Positions 56,804 through 64,000 of a stretch of DNA of 64,000 nt are shown one piece after another. The position numbers were made by a program, and so were the translations under genes. Positions within the stretch are counted from its first letter, which is position 1. The number at the start of each line of letters is the position of its first letter. The DNA is from Psychrobacter sp. AH5 (GTDB lineage: Bacteria > Pseudomonadota > Gammaproteobacteria > Pseudomonadales > Moraxellaceae), in assembly GCF_040371085.1 (NCBI RefSeq), contig NZ_JAMBMT010000001.1, positions 2,903,973-2,967,972 on the forward strand, written 5' to 3'. The notes below the pieces were generated by a model. It had not been told where the DNA came from and made no database searches. It saw only the letters and a program-made list of their open reading frames with translations.

Positions 56804-58120
56804 TCACGCAAAACAAACTTGCCCTAATACCACGCCTTTATTAGCGCCCGTTACCGCTGGCAGGTTACCGGTTTCTCCCATTAATGTCTGACGGGCTAAC
56901 CAAGCAAAAGCTACCGCCTCTACCCAAGTCGGCTCAAGTCCCAAATCAGCAGTAGTCGCTACTGAGCAATGAGGCAGATGCGCTTGCAAGCGCTGCATCA
57001 GATAGCCATTTAACGCGCCGCCGCCGCAAACATAAACGCTGCTATTATCCTCATCTTTAATAAAGCTATTGATCTGATCGCAGGCACTAATCGCTGTCAG
57101 CTCAGTCAAGGTAGCTTGCACATCAGCCGCCGAATAGCGAATGGCCGTAGAGGCTTGATCGAATTTTTGTAGCTCGGTCTGTAGCCAGTCTAAATTGAAG
57201 TCCTCACGGCCGGTACTTTTGGGATAAGGCTGAGCAAAAAAGGGATGCTCTAATAGCTGATTAAGCAGGGGTTCGACGACTTGCCCTGATTGCGCCCAAG
57301 TACCGCCAGCATCATAGTCTTTGTCGATATGCTGTTTGGCCCAAGCGTCCAATAATAAATTGGCCGGGCCCGTATCGTAGCCGATGACGGGATTATCGTT
57401 TACTGGTAGCACAGTAATATTAGCGATACCGCCTAAATTGAGTAATACTCGCGTGCTCTCAGGCTTGGCAAATAACGCTTGATTAAAAGCGGGTACTAAT
57501 GGCGCTCCTTGACCACCAACCGCCATATCACGGCGGCGAAAGTCATTAACGACACTAATGCCGGTACGCTCCGCGATGATATTGGCATCGATAAGTTGCA
57601 AGCTAAAGCCAGCTTGCGGACGATGGCGAACAGTTTGACCATGACAGCCAATAGCTAGTATTGACTCTGTATCCACGTCCGCTTGCTGCAATAAGCGATT
57701 GACCACTTTACTGGCAAACTTGGAGTATTGTGTACTGGCCCAGCCGAACCAATCGAGCTCGCTATTTAGCTCAGCAGGCTCATCAAACTGTAGGGTTAAT
57801 TTATTGGTACCGTTAGGCTCACATAATGCTAATAATACCTCACGTAGGCGCGCTGAGAAATCTTCACTATAGCTGGCTAGTAATTGCATAGGCTGTTGCG
57901 AATCTGCACTATCGCTACTGAACTGACATAACACCACATCCATACCATCTAAGCTAGTTCCCGACATCATACCTATATATAAGCCGTCATCGAAGTTTTC
58001 AAAGACGGTTTGCTCTAGAGCATCAGTTAAGGCGGCGTAATTTAGGTCATCTTGGGTGCTCTCTTTAGGTTCAGAGAAGTTCTTATTATCACTATTAAAA
58101 GTAGAGACAGGCTTACTCAT
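56804..58120 (-). CDS. anmK: Anhydro-N-acetylmuramic acid kinase
   Basis: Phosphorylates 1,6-anhydro-MurNAc during cell-wall recycling. Motifs: GMMSGTSLDGMDVVLC (phosphate loop), GCHGQTVRHRP, VNDFRRRDMAVGGQGAPLVP, IGYDTGPANLLLDAW and VCGGGALNGYLMQRL. The N-terminus carries about 50 residues before the first motif, unlike the 369-residue E. coli enzyme. ATG at 58120 has GAGGAAAA upstream; an earlier in-frame start at 58135 is less good. Divergent from tyrS. Confidence 0.93.
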   Translation of the reverse strand: MSKPVSTFNSDNKNFSEPKESTQDDLNYAALTDALEQTVFENFDDGLYIGMMSGTSLDGMDVVLCQFSSDSADSQQPMQLLASYSEDFSARLREVLLALCEPNGTNKLTLQFDEPAELNSELDWFGWASTQYSKFASKVVNRLLQQADVDTESILAIGCHGQTVRHRPQAGFSLQLIDANIIAERTGISVVNDFRRRDMAVGGQGAPLVPAFNQALFAKPESTRVLLNLGGIANITVLPVNDNPVIGYDTGPANLLLDAWAKQHIDKDYDAGGTWAQSGQVVEPLLNQLLEHPFFAQPYPKSTGREDFNLDWLQTELQKFDQASTAIRYSAADVQATLTELTAISACDQINSFIKDEDNSSVYVCGGGALNGYLMQRLQAHLPHCSVATTADLGLEPTWVEAVAFAWLARQTLMGETGNLPAVTGANKGVVLGQVCFA

Positions 58121-58250
58121 GGCAATTTTCCTCAAAAAACGCTAATATATCTGCCAAATTCTAACATTATTTAGACTCTTACAAGATTCTAAAATCTGTA
58201 AGAGGTTTATTCGCTAATAAAGACACTATTTTTATAACTCAGAGAACACT

Positions 58251-59462
58251 ATGACCGATCATTCCTACAGTATAGAAGAGCAATTAGCGCTTATTCAACG
58301 CGGTACGCAAGAGATTTTATCAGAAGACGATTTAGTCAAAAAACTTAAACTGAATCGTCCGCTACGTATCAAGGCCGGCTTTGATCCCACTGCACCGGAT
58401 TTGCATCTAGGTCATACGGTTTTGATCAATAAGCTCAAGCATTTTCAGGATTTAGGTCATGAGATTTACTTCTTGATCGGTGATTATACCGCTAAGATTG
58501 GTGATCCTTCTGGTAAGAACAGCACGCGCCCGCCACTGACTGATGAGCAAATCAAAGTTAATGCGCAGACTTACGCCGAGCAAGTATTTAAGATTTTGGA
58601 CAAAGAGAAAACTAAGATTGTCTTTAACTCGGAATGGTTCAAGGATATGTCAGCGGCAGATATGATTCAGTTGTCAAGCCAGCTGACAGTATCGCGGATG
58701 CTTGAGCGTGATGATTTCTCTAAACGTTATGCGGCGCAAACGCCGATTGCCATTCATGAGTTTCTCTATCCGCTAGTGCAAGGTTACGATTCTATCGCGC
58801 TTGAAGCGGATGTCGAGCTTGGCGGTACCGATCAGACTTTTAATATTTTGATGGGTCGCACCTTGCAAGGTCGTTATGGGCAAGAGCCACAAGTGTGCAT
58901 TACTGTGCCAATTTTGGAAGGTTTAGACGGCGTTAATAAAATGTCTAAATCCTTGAACAATTACGTCGGTATTTATGATGCGCCGGGCACCATGTACCAA
59001 AAAATCCTTTCTATGCCGGACACACTGATCCGTCGCTACTTTGAGTTTTTGAGCTTTAAGCCAATGGAAGAGATTGATGACTTGATGGTAGAGATGGAAA
59101 AAGGCCGCAATCCCCAAGAGATCAAACGTATCCTTGCCGAAGAGCTCATTGAACGTTTTCATGATAGCGACGCAGCTGCCAATGCGCATAAATCTGCTGG
59201 TAACGTTTTAGCCGATGGCGAGTTGCCTGTTGATTTGCCAGAAGTCACTTTAGATTTGGATGGTCAGGACGCATTATTTATCACCCAAATCCTCAATCAA
59301 GCTGAGCTTGCCAAAAACAACTCAGCGGCCAAAGATATGGTCAAGCGCGGCGCGGTAAAAGTCGATGGCGAAGTGGTCGATGCTGGTTTTAGCTTAACCT
59401 CAGGCCAAACCGTTGTTATTCAAGCGGGTAAAAAGGCTTATGCGAAAGTGACGGTGGCTTAG
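58251..59462 (+). CDS. tyrS: Tyrosyl-tRNA synthetase
   Basis: 403-residue class I synthetase. HIGH-like motif [11 protein letters not shown] near residue 50, KMSKS in [13 protein letters not shown], and a C-terminal S4 RNA-binding domain ([15 protein letters not shown]). The KMSKS signature and length place it with the TyrZ-like type rather than the E. coli TyrS type (KFGKT). Full length. Its terminator follows at 59487. Confidence 0.96.
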   Translation: MTDHSYSIEEQLALIQRGTQEILSEDDLVKKLKLNRPLRIKAGFDPTAPDLHLGHTVLINKLKHFQDLGHEIYFLIGDYTAKIGDPSGKNSTRPPLTDEQIKVNAQTYAEQVFKILDKEKTKIVFNSEWFKDMSAADMIQLSSQLTVSRMLERDDFSKRYAAQTPIAIHEFLYPLVQGYDSIALEADVELGGTDQTFNILMGRTLQGRYGQEPQVCITVPILEGLDGVNKMSKSLNNYVGIYDAPGTMYQKILSMPDTLIRRYFEFLSFKPMEEIDDLMVEMEKGRNPQEIKRILAEELIERFHDSDAAANAHKSAGNVLADGELPVDLPEVTLDLDGQDALFITQILNQAELAKNNSAAKDMVKRGAVKVDGEVVDAGFSLTSGQTVVIQAGKKAYAKVTVA

Positions 59463-59486
59463 ATATTTTTTAAAATGAATATGCGT

Positions 59487-59517
59487 AAGGCCGACAATTA
59501 TAGTTGGCCTTATTTTT
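59487..59517 (+). terminator. Rho-independent terminator of tyrS
   Basis: A 9-bp stem AAGGCCGAC/GTTGGCCTT (one G-U pair), 7-nt loop, then TTATTTTT. Confidence 0.75.
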
Positions 59518-59559
59518 ATCAGAATGTTTTCATCATTACCGTTTTATTAGGCCAAGCTC

Positions 59560-59805
59560 ATGACGAAAAATAACTCAGATTCTCAAACCATCCCCCAAGG
59601 CATCTACCGCCACTATAAAGGCAATCTTTACCAAGTTTTGCACACTGCACGTCATTCCGAAACCGAAGAGCCACTAGTGGTTTATCGCTGTCTTTATGGT
59701 GAGTATGGCGTTTGGGTACGGCCTTTAGCTATGTTTAGCGAGACAATCACTCGCGACGGTAAGCAGATACCGCGCTTTGAGTTGATTAAAGCTTTAACGA
59801 GCTAA
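59560..59805 (+). CDS. DUF1653 domain protein
   Basis: 81 residues. GIYRHYKGNLYQVLHTARHSE, PLVVYRCLYGEYGVWVRPL and a final PRFE(L)I match the DUF1653 family, small beta-rich proteins of unknown function. Convergent with the next gene, 11 bases between stops. Confidence 0.85.
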   Translation: MTKNNSDSQTIPQGIYRHYKGNLYQVLHTARHSETEEPLVVYRCLYGEYGVWVRPLAMFSETITRDGKQIPRFELIKALTS

Positions 59806-59816
59806 ACTTACGTCTA

Positions 59817-60716
59817 TCACTGCCATAATTTCTCATAATGGGCGTCACTAATAGCCGCGATATCTAATTCAGTTAGCATCTCGCGTAGCGCTGACCAACG
59901 CTCGTTATTTGGCTCAATGGCTGCTATTAGACGTTTTAAAGTATCATTAATAATATTATCCATCAGTGCCGATGGCGTCTCATTAGTATAACCATAATAA
60001 ATCTCACGCGCCCTTACAGCGTCATCAACACAAAGCTGCGTCATCTTTTCGCTAACTTTGACAAACTGCTGTATAGCCTCTTGTTTTTTGGCAAAAGTGC
60101 TATGCGTCGTCATCAGCTCTAAAGCCGAAAAATTAGGATAAGGCGATAAGTTTTGATCGATAAACGTATAACTAAGCCCAAGATGATTGGCTTCAATGCC
60201 CTCAAAGTTATAAAAACACAGCCACGCGCCATCAAAGTCTCCATGTGCATCACCGTGTTGTAAATGATGTAAATGCTGAAAATCAGTCTCTACAAACTCA
60301 ACTTTATCGTGTTCTAAAACCAAGTCTTTTTGCGCCGCATAACGACGTAGTATCTCAAAACCGATTTTATTAGTAATAGCATTCGCTGATGGGGTGGTAA
60401 TGCGAATCGGCTGATTTTGATGCAGCTTATCCATACTGCTTTGCTTCATCATGACTCCGCCATCAGTGACAAAAAAACAGCCGAGCGCTTTTAGATCCTC
60501 AAAATGATGTTCAAACAGATGAATTGGCTCATTGACGTGCAAATCAATTTCACCAGTCTGCAACGCAGCAAAACCATCATAATGCTCAGTTGGTTCTATC
60601 ATAGTAATATCAAGTCCAGCGTCTTGATAAGCGCCGGTATAAATCCCTGCAATAAAGGGTAGATGATCAGGGTTCAAAAACCACTCTAACGTCAATATCA
60701 GTGCTGTATTCGCCAC
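59817..60716 (-). CDS. NMT1/THI5-like substrate-binding protein without signal peptide
   Basis: 299 residues with a periplasmic-binding-protein type II fold: LEWFLNPDHLPFIAGIYTGAYQDAGLDI and EPTEHYDGFAAL are typical of the NMT1/THI5-like family. There is no signal peptide and no transporter gene nearby. Compared with yeast Thi5 the active-site Lys is not conserved (IDLHVNEPIH; only the His is kept) and the Cys-rich motif is absent, so it is probably not a pyrimidine synthase. Ligand unknown. Confidence 0.7.
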   Translation of the reverse strand: MANTALILTLEWFLNPDHLPFIAGIYTGAYQDAGLDITMIEPTEHYDGFAALQTGEIDLHVNEPIHLFEHHFEDLKALGCFFVTDGGVMMKQSSMDKLHQNQPIRITTPSANAITNKIGFEILRRYAAQKDLVLEHDKVEFVETDFQHLHHLQHGDAHGDFDGAWLCFYNFEGIEANHLGLSYTFIDQNLSPYPNFSALELMTTHSTFAKKQEAIQQFVKVSEKMTQLCVDDAVRAREIYYGYTNETPSALMDNIINDTLKRLIAAIEPNNERWSALREMLTELDIAAISDAHYEKLWQ

Positions 60717-60859
60717 AAAAATTCCTTATATTATCGGTGTGAGGCTGTTATAGTAAAACTGGCTTTGTTAAAAAGCTATGAATTTATTCATAGTATGAAA
60801 TATATCTTTATAAGTCTCTTTTAAAAATGTGAGCAGTTTTTTAAAAAGGATAAAGCGCT

Positions 60860-61534
60860 ATGAGTAATGCAACGCTACCAGAACTTGATAACAGCCTTTA
60901 TCCGCAACTATGGCAACAACGCCTTTATGATAGTCCGCAAGCGCTTTTAAAAGCTATGTTGGAAGGGACGATTGAGCCTGATGCTTATGCTTTTACTAAG
61001 CAGTTACAGGCCAATGCTAGTTATCAAGAATGGATTAATACTTCGATATTTGGGCGCTATATTCAGCGTAGTTTTGAGGCGCTTTATAGCCAAACCGAAG
61101 ACAGCTTTAATATGGATATACCAGCACTGTATCGCAATGAATTGCTGCGTCATGCTCAATACTTACCATTAGAACAAGTATTGTTTGTAGCAGCAGAGAT
61201 GCCGAAGAACGCTCGCCGTGAGAAGCTTTTTACTACGACTCTAAATCCTGCAACCGCCATATTAGGCGCACAAAAGCTTAAGCAAAACGCGCACAAAGTC
61301 ACACCAAGTAATAATCAGCAGTTACTAATTAATCAGATTAAGATAAAAGGCAATGAGGTACTAGCGTTTCCGCTGCGTCATAACAAACGCACTAGCGAGC
61401 GCATTCGTAACGAGGTACTGATAATGAGTTTTAAAGAGTTACGCTTAGTAAATGAAGAGCTTATTGATAATAAAGGTGTAGAGCGAAGCCTTATAGCTGA
61501 GATGATACTGCTTCGCTCTTACGAATTACGTTGA
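60860..61534 (+). CDS. Unrecognised 224-residue protein
   Basis: Family not recognised. No signal peptide or membrane helix. Three short patches fall in the order seen in ADP-ribosyltransferase folds: a Tyr-Arg pair at 91-92 (ALYRNELL), a Thr-rich FTTT at 124-127 followed by NPATA, and NEVLI at 184-188. This is a weak resemblance only. AAAAAGGATAAAGC precedes the ATG; convergent with the SDR gene. Confidence 0.55.
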   Translation: MSNATLPELDNSLYPQLWQQRLYDSPQALLKAMLEGTIEPDAYAFTKQLQANASYQEWINTSIFGRYIQRSFEALYSQTEDSFNMDIPALYRNELLRHAQYLPLEQVLFVAAEMPKNARREKLFTTTLNPATAILGAQKLKQNAHKVTPSNNQQLLINQIKIKGNEVLAFPLRHNKRTSERIRNEVLIMSFKELRLVNEELIDNKGVERSLIAEMILLRSYELR

Positions 61535-61558
61535 TAGCTATTAGTTCGATTTGATAGT

Positions 61559-62311
61559 TTAGCTATCTTCTTTAGCAATCGTTAAACCATTGAAAGTTTG
61601 CGCCACTGGCATGATCTCCATGCGATTGACATTAATGTGAGCAGGAGACTCAATGAGCCACAACAAAATATCGCCGATATCTTCACCGCTCATTGTTTTG
61701 AAGCCATCATAAACCTTGGCAGCCTTTTCATCATCGCCATGATAGCGCACGTTTGAAAATTCAGTACCCGCTACATTGCCCGGCTCAAGATTGGTCACGC
61801 GCACTTGTGTGCCCAATAAATCGGCACGCAAGTTAAGACTAAACTGCTTCACAAAAGCTTTGGTCGCACCGTAGACATTGCCGCCATAATAAGGCCAAGT
61901 GCCAGCGATAGAGCCAACGTTAATGATATAGCCGCTATTGCGTTTTACCATTTCAGGTAAGATGGTATGCGTTAAGGCTATAGTACCTTTGATATTGGTG
62001 TCGACCATTTGTAGCCAATCGGCAAGACTAGCGTCAAAAGCAGGTTCCGTACCGAGAGCGAGTCCGGCGTTATTTACTAACACATCGATTTGCGCAAAGT
62101 TAGCAGGCAAGTCAGCGATTATCTTTGGTAGCGAGGCCGTCTCACTGACATCCATCTGCACCGGCAAAAACAACTCGCCTAACTCGTTTGCCATGGTTTC
62201 AAGCTTCTCTAAGCGCCGAGCACAGCCAATCACGCGGTGACCTTTAGCGACTAATTTCTCAGCCAATGCTTTACCAAATCCTGCACTAGCACCAGTAATT
62301 AAAACAATCAT
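61559..62311 (-). CDS. ydfG: YdfG-like short-chain dehydrogenase
   Basis: 250-residue SDR. NADP site TGASAGFGKALAEKL at the N-terminus, then NNAGLALG, catalytic Ser in INVGSIAGTWPYYGGNVYGATKAFV with Tyr-x-x-x-Lys (YGATK), and EPGNVAGTEFSNVRYHGD. The end (NVNRMEIMPVAQTF) matches YdfG, which acts on 3-hydroxy acids and malonic semialdehyde. Upstream of nothing in the same direction but upp. Confidence 0.85.
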   Translation of the reverse strand: MIVLITGASAGFGKALAEKLVAKGHRVIGCARRLEKLETMANELGELFLPVQMDVSETASLPKIIADLPANFAQIDVLVNNAGLALGTEPAFDASLADWLQMVDTNIKGTIALTHTILPEMVKRNSGYIINVGSIAGTWPYYGGNVYGATKAFVKQFSLNLRADLLGTQVRVTNLEPGNVAGTEFSNVRYHGDDEKAAKVYDGFKTMSGEDIGDILLWLIESPAHINVNRMEIMPVAQTFNGLTIAKEDS

Positions 62312-62349
62312 AACTATATCCTAATTATAGTCAATCGAAAGTAAAACTG

Positions 62350-63006
62350 TTATTGACCTAATTGCTTGCCAAATATCTTATCACCAGCATCACCAAGCCC
62401 CGGAATAATATAACCGTGCTCATCCAAATGACTATCAAGCGCGGCGGTATAGATAGTGACATCAGGATGTGCTTCATTGACCAAGCGTACGCCTTCTGGC
62501 GCGGCGACTAATACTAAAGCCTTGATATTTTTACAACCATGACGCTTGAGCATATCAATAGTAGCGACCATCGAGCCGCCCGTAGCAAGCATTGGATCGA
62601 CGATTAGCGCTGGGCGTTTATCCATGTGGCTGACGAATTTTTCAAAGAACGGCACTGGCTGCAAAGTCTCTTCATCACGCTGCAGACCGACTACCGAGAT
62701 TTTTGCCGTTGGAATAAGATCGAGTACACCGTCTAACATACCGAGACCGGCGCGCAAGATAGGCACTACTGTCGCCGTCTTGCCGATAATTTGCTCACCG
62801 GTTATCTCACCGCACCAACCGTCCATAGGAAAGGTTTCAATCTCAAAGTCATGACTGGCCTCATATGCCATCAAGCGCGCAAGCTCTTTAGTTAAAGTGC
62901 GAAACTTATAGGTACTACAATTTTTTTCACGCATTAGACTAAGTTTATGACGGACTAATGGATGATCGATGACGTTGATACTTAAATCGTTGTTTAAGTC
63001 GCTCAT
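62350..63006 (-). CDS. upp: Uracil phosphoribosyltransferase
   Basis: Salvage of uracil to UMP. The 218-residue protein has [13 protein letters not shown] at the N-terminus, [12 protein letters not shown], the PRPP-binding loop [14 protein letters not shown] and [13 protein letters not shown] at the end. Slightly longer than usual (208) at its front. GAGAGACC precedes the ATG. Confidence 0.95.
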   Translation of the reverse strand: MSDLNNDLSINVIDHPLVRHKLSLMREKNCSTYKFRTLTKELARLMAYEASHDFEIETFPMDGWCGEITGEQIIGKTATVVPILRAGLGMLDGVLDLIPTAKISVVGLQRDEETLQPVPFFEKFVSHMDKRPALIVDPMLATGGSMVATIDMLKRHGCKNIKALVLVAAPEGVRLVNEAHPDVTIYTAALDSHLDEHGYIIPGLGDAGDKIFGKQLGQ

Positions 63007-63204
63007 AAGGTCTCTCTTATCTTTTGAACATTTTTGAATTTGGCTATTAGCCTGCGTTTTGATTTTAGCTTTTTACTGGTGCACTATGATAACAAAAAAA
63101 GCGCTTTTCTTATGTACAATGTTATGACCGATGCAACTTTTACGACTAAAAATAATAATAGAGCCGTTAAAAAATTAGATAACTTAAAGAAGGACAATAA
63201 ATAG

Positions 63205-63840
63205 ATGACTGCCGCAGAAATAGAAACTCACCCCTTTGCACCCGTACTACCTCCTGATGCCACCGTGATGATGATGGGCACTTTTCCGCCAACTTCCGAC
63301 AAGTGGGCAATGAGCTTTCATTATCCTAACTTCTATAATGATATGTGGCGCATTTATGGCGGCGTGTTCTTTGATGATGTCAATCATTTTAGAGTAGGGG
63401 AAGAGAAGCGCTTTGATCCGGAGCGCATTCGGAGCTTTTTATTTGAGCGCGGAATTGCTTCATGCCCTACCGTTAAGCAGGCCATTCGCGAGACTGGCAA
63501 TGCCTCGGACAAAAACCTAACCGTAGTGACGCCTGTGGACTTAGATTTGATATTACCGCAAGTGCCAAAAGTAGCAGCGCTATTTACTACTGGTGGTAAG
63601 GCGACAGAGGTATTGCTTAACTTGTTAGCAGAACCGCCGATAAAGTCAAAGTACCCTAAGACCAATCAAAGTATCGATTATCCGTATGAGTGGCAAAGCG
63701 ATAAAGCAGAATCATCAGATAGGCAAGTCAACCAGTTGACTTTATATAGATTGCCTTCTACCTCGCGCGCTTATCCGTTAGCTTTGGATAAAAAGATAGC
63801 CGCTTATAAAGACTTCTTTGAGAAGATGGGCAAGTTATAA
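63205..63840 (+). CDS. Uracil-DNA glycosylase superfamily protein
   Basis: The 211-residue protein has MMMGTFPPTSDKWAMSFHYPNFYNDMW, the front motif of a UDG-superfamily branch, then TPVDLDL, ALFTTGGKA and a late LYRLPSTSRAY (motif 2-like PSTS). The G-T-F-P form of motif 1 differs from UDG family 1 (GQDPYH) and resembles the HDG/family-6 type that removes hypoxanthine or uracil. The substrate is not certain. GAAGGACA is upstream of the ATG. Confidence 0.75.
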   Translation: MTAAEIETHPFAPVLPPDATVMMMGTFPPTSDKWAMSFHYPNFYNDMWRIYGGVFFDDVNHFRVGEEKRFDPERIRSFLFERGIASCPTVKQAIRETGNASDKNLTVVTPVDLDLILPQVPKVAALFTTGGKATEVLLNLLAEPPIKSKYPKTNQSIDYPYEWQSDKAESSDRQVNQLTLYRLPSTSRAYPLALDKKIAAYKDFFEKMGKL

Positions 63841-63853
63841 GAAGAATAATGGC

Positions 63854-63885
63854 GTAGGGTATGGTTAGCGCAGCGTAACCCACCA
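63854..63885. repeat. REP-like repeat
   Basis: GTAGGGTATGGTTAGCGC followed by AGCGTAACCCACCA: a hairpin-forming unit with the same GTAGGGT head as the copies near mutY. Located just after the UDG-like gene; the remaining bases to the window end hold nothing recognisable. Confidence 0.5.
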
Positions 63886-64000
63886 TTAAATGCTAATATT
63901 GAGGTTTAGTGTTGACCTTAAGTTATTGATAAATAGAAAATAAACCTAGTCATCCAAATTTATTTAAAATAAAACTAAATTTAAGCTTGACGCCTAACCG

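Overview
The window is about 64 kb of a gammaproteobacterial chromosome. The likely source is Psychrobacter or a close relative in the Moraxellaceae. This rests on the housekeeping genes and their order (lgt-thyA-folA, rpmI-rplT-pheS-pheT-ihfA, hisIE-tatABC, trxA-rho), a moderate GC content with AT-rich intergenic stretches, and protein style such as acidic, Q/D/A-rich linkers. The assignment is from memory of these families; no search was run. I saw no rRNA genes, tRNA genes, CRISPR arrays or prophage modules.

Layout. 1-9.8 kb: uvrC (5' end outside the window), the lgt-thyA-folA operon on the minus strand, a MuiA/DUF4139 exported protein, an NRDE (TANGO2-like) protein, rppH, an OsmC protein, a MAPEG membrane protein and dusC. 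9.8-12 kb is a small accessory island: a truncated gene remnant, an intact 715-bp IS1595-family insertion sequence with an 8-bp target duplication lying in a terminator, and two tandem paralogous membrane proteins. 12-17.2 kb, all minus: a UvrD-like helicase, tatC-tatB-tatA, hisIE and a hotdog thioesterase. 17.2-22.5 kb: rpmI, rplT, pheS, pheT and ihfA. 22.5-24.7 kb: an unknown protein followed by two BLUF blue-light photoreceptor proteins, the most interesting local gene set. 24.7-29.4 kb: two small lipoproteins, a zinc metallopeptidase, rho with its own promoter, and trxA. 29.6-37.4 kb: rluA, an FAD monooxygenase, a D-2-hydroxyacid dehydrogenase, rapA and tesB.

37.4-40.7 kb: a possible MITE-like repeat, mutY, an inverted pair of REP-like repeats, a YafQ/DinJ-type toxin-antitoxin pair and ylqF. 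40.8-50.4 kb: a 1017-residue DUF2339 membrane protein, a dienelactone hydrolase, a YcgN-type cysteine-cluster protein, a DUF4105 membrane protein, corC, lnt and a small acidic membrane protein. 50.7-59.8 kb: a POT peptide transporter, aminopeptidase P, a coiled-coil protein, fabF, anmK, tyrS and a DUF1653 protein. 59.8-64 kb: a substrate-binding-like protein without a signal peptide, an unknown protein, a YdfG-like SDR, upp, a uracil-DNA-glycosylase-superfamily protein and one more REP-like repeat.

Most genes are core functions: DNA repair (uvrC, mutY, UDG-like), folate/dTMP metabolism, lipoprotein maturation (lgt, lnt, possibly DUF4105), Tat export, translation (rpmI, rplT, pheST, tyrS, dusC, rluA), transcription (rho, rapA) and envelope or fatty-acid metabolism (fabF, anmK). 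The accessory signals are the IS island, the BLUF set, the toxin-antitoxin pair and a few unrecognised proteins.
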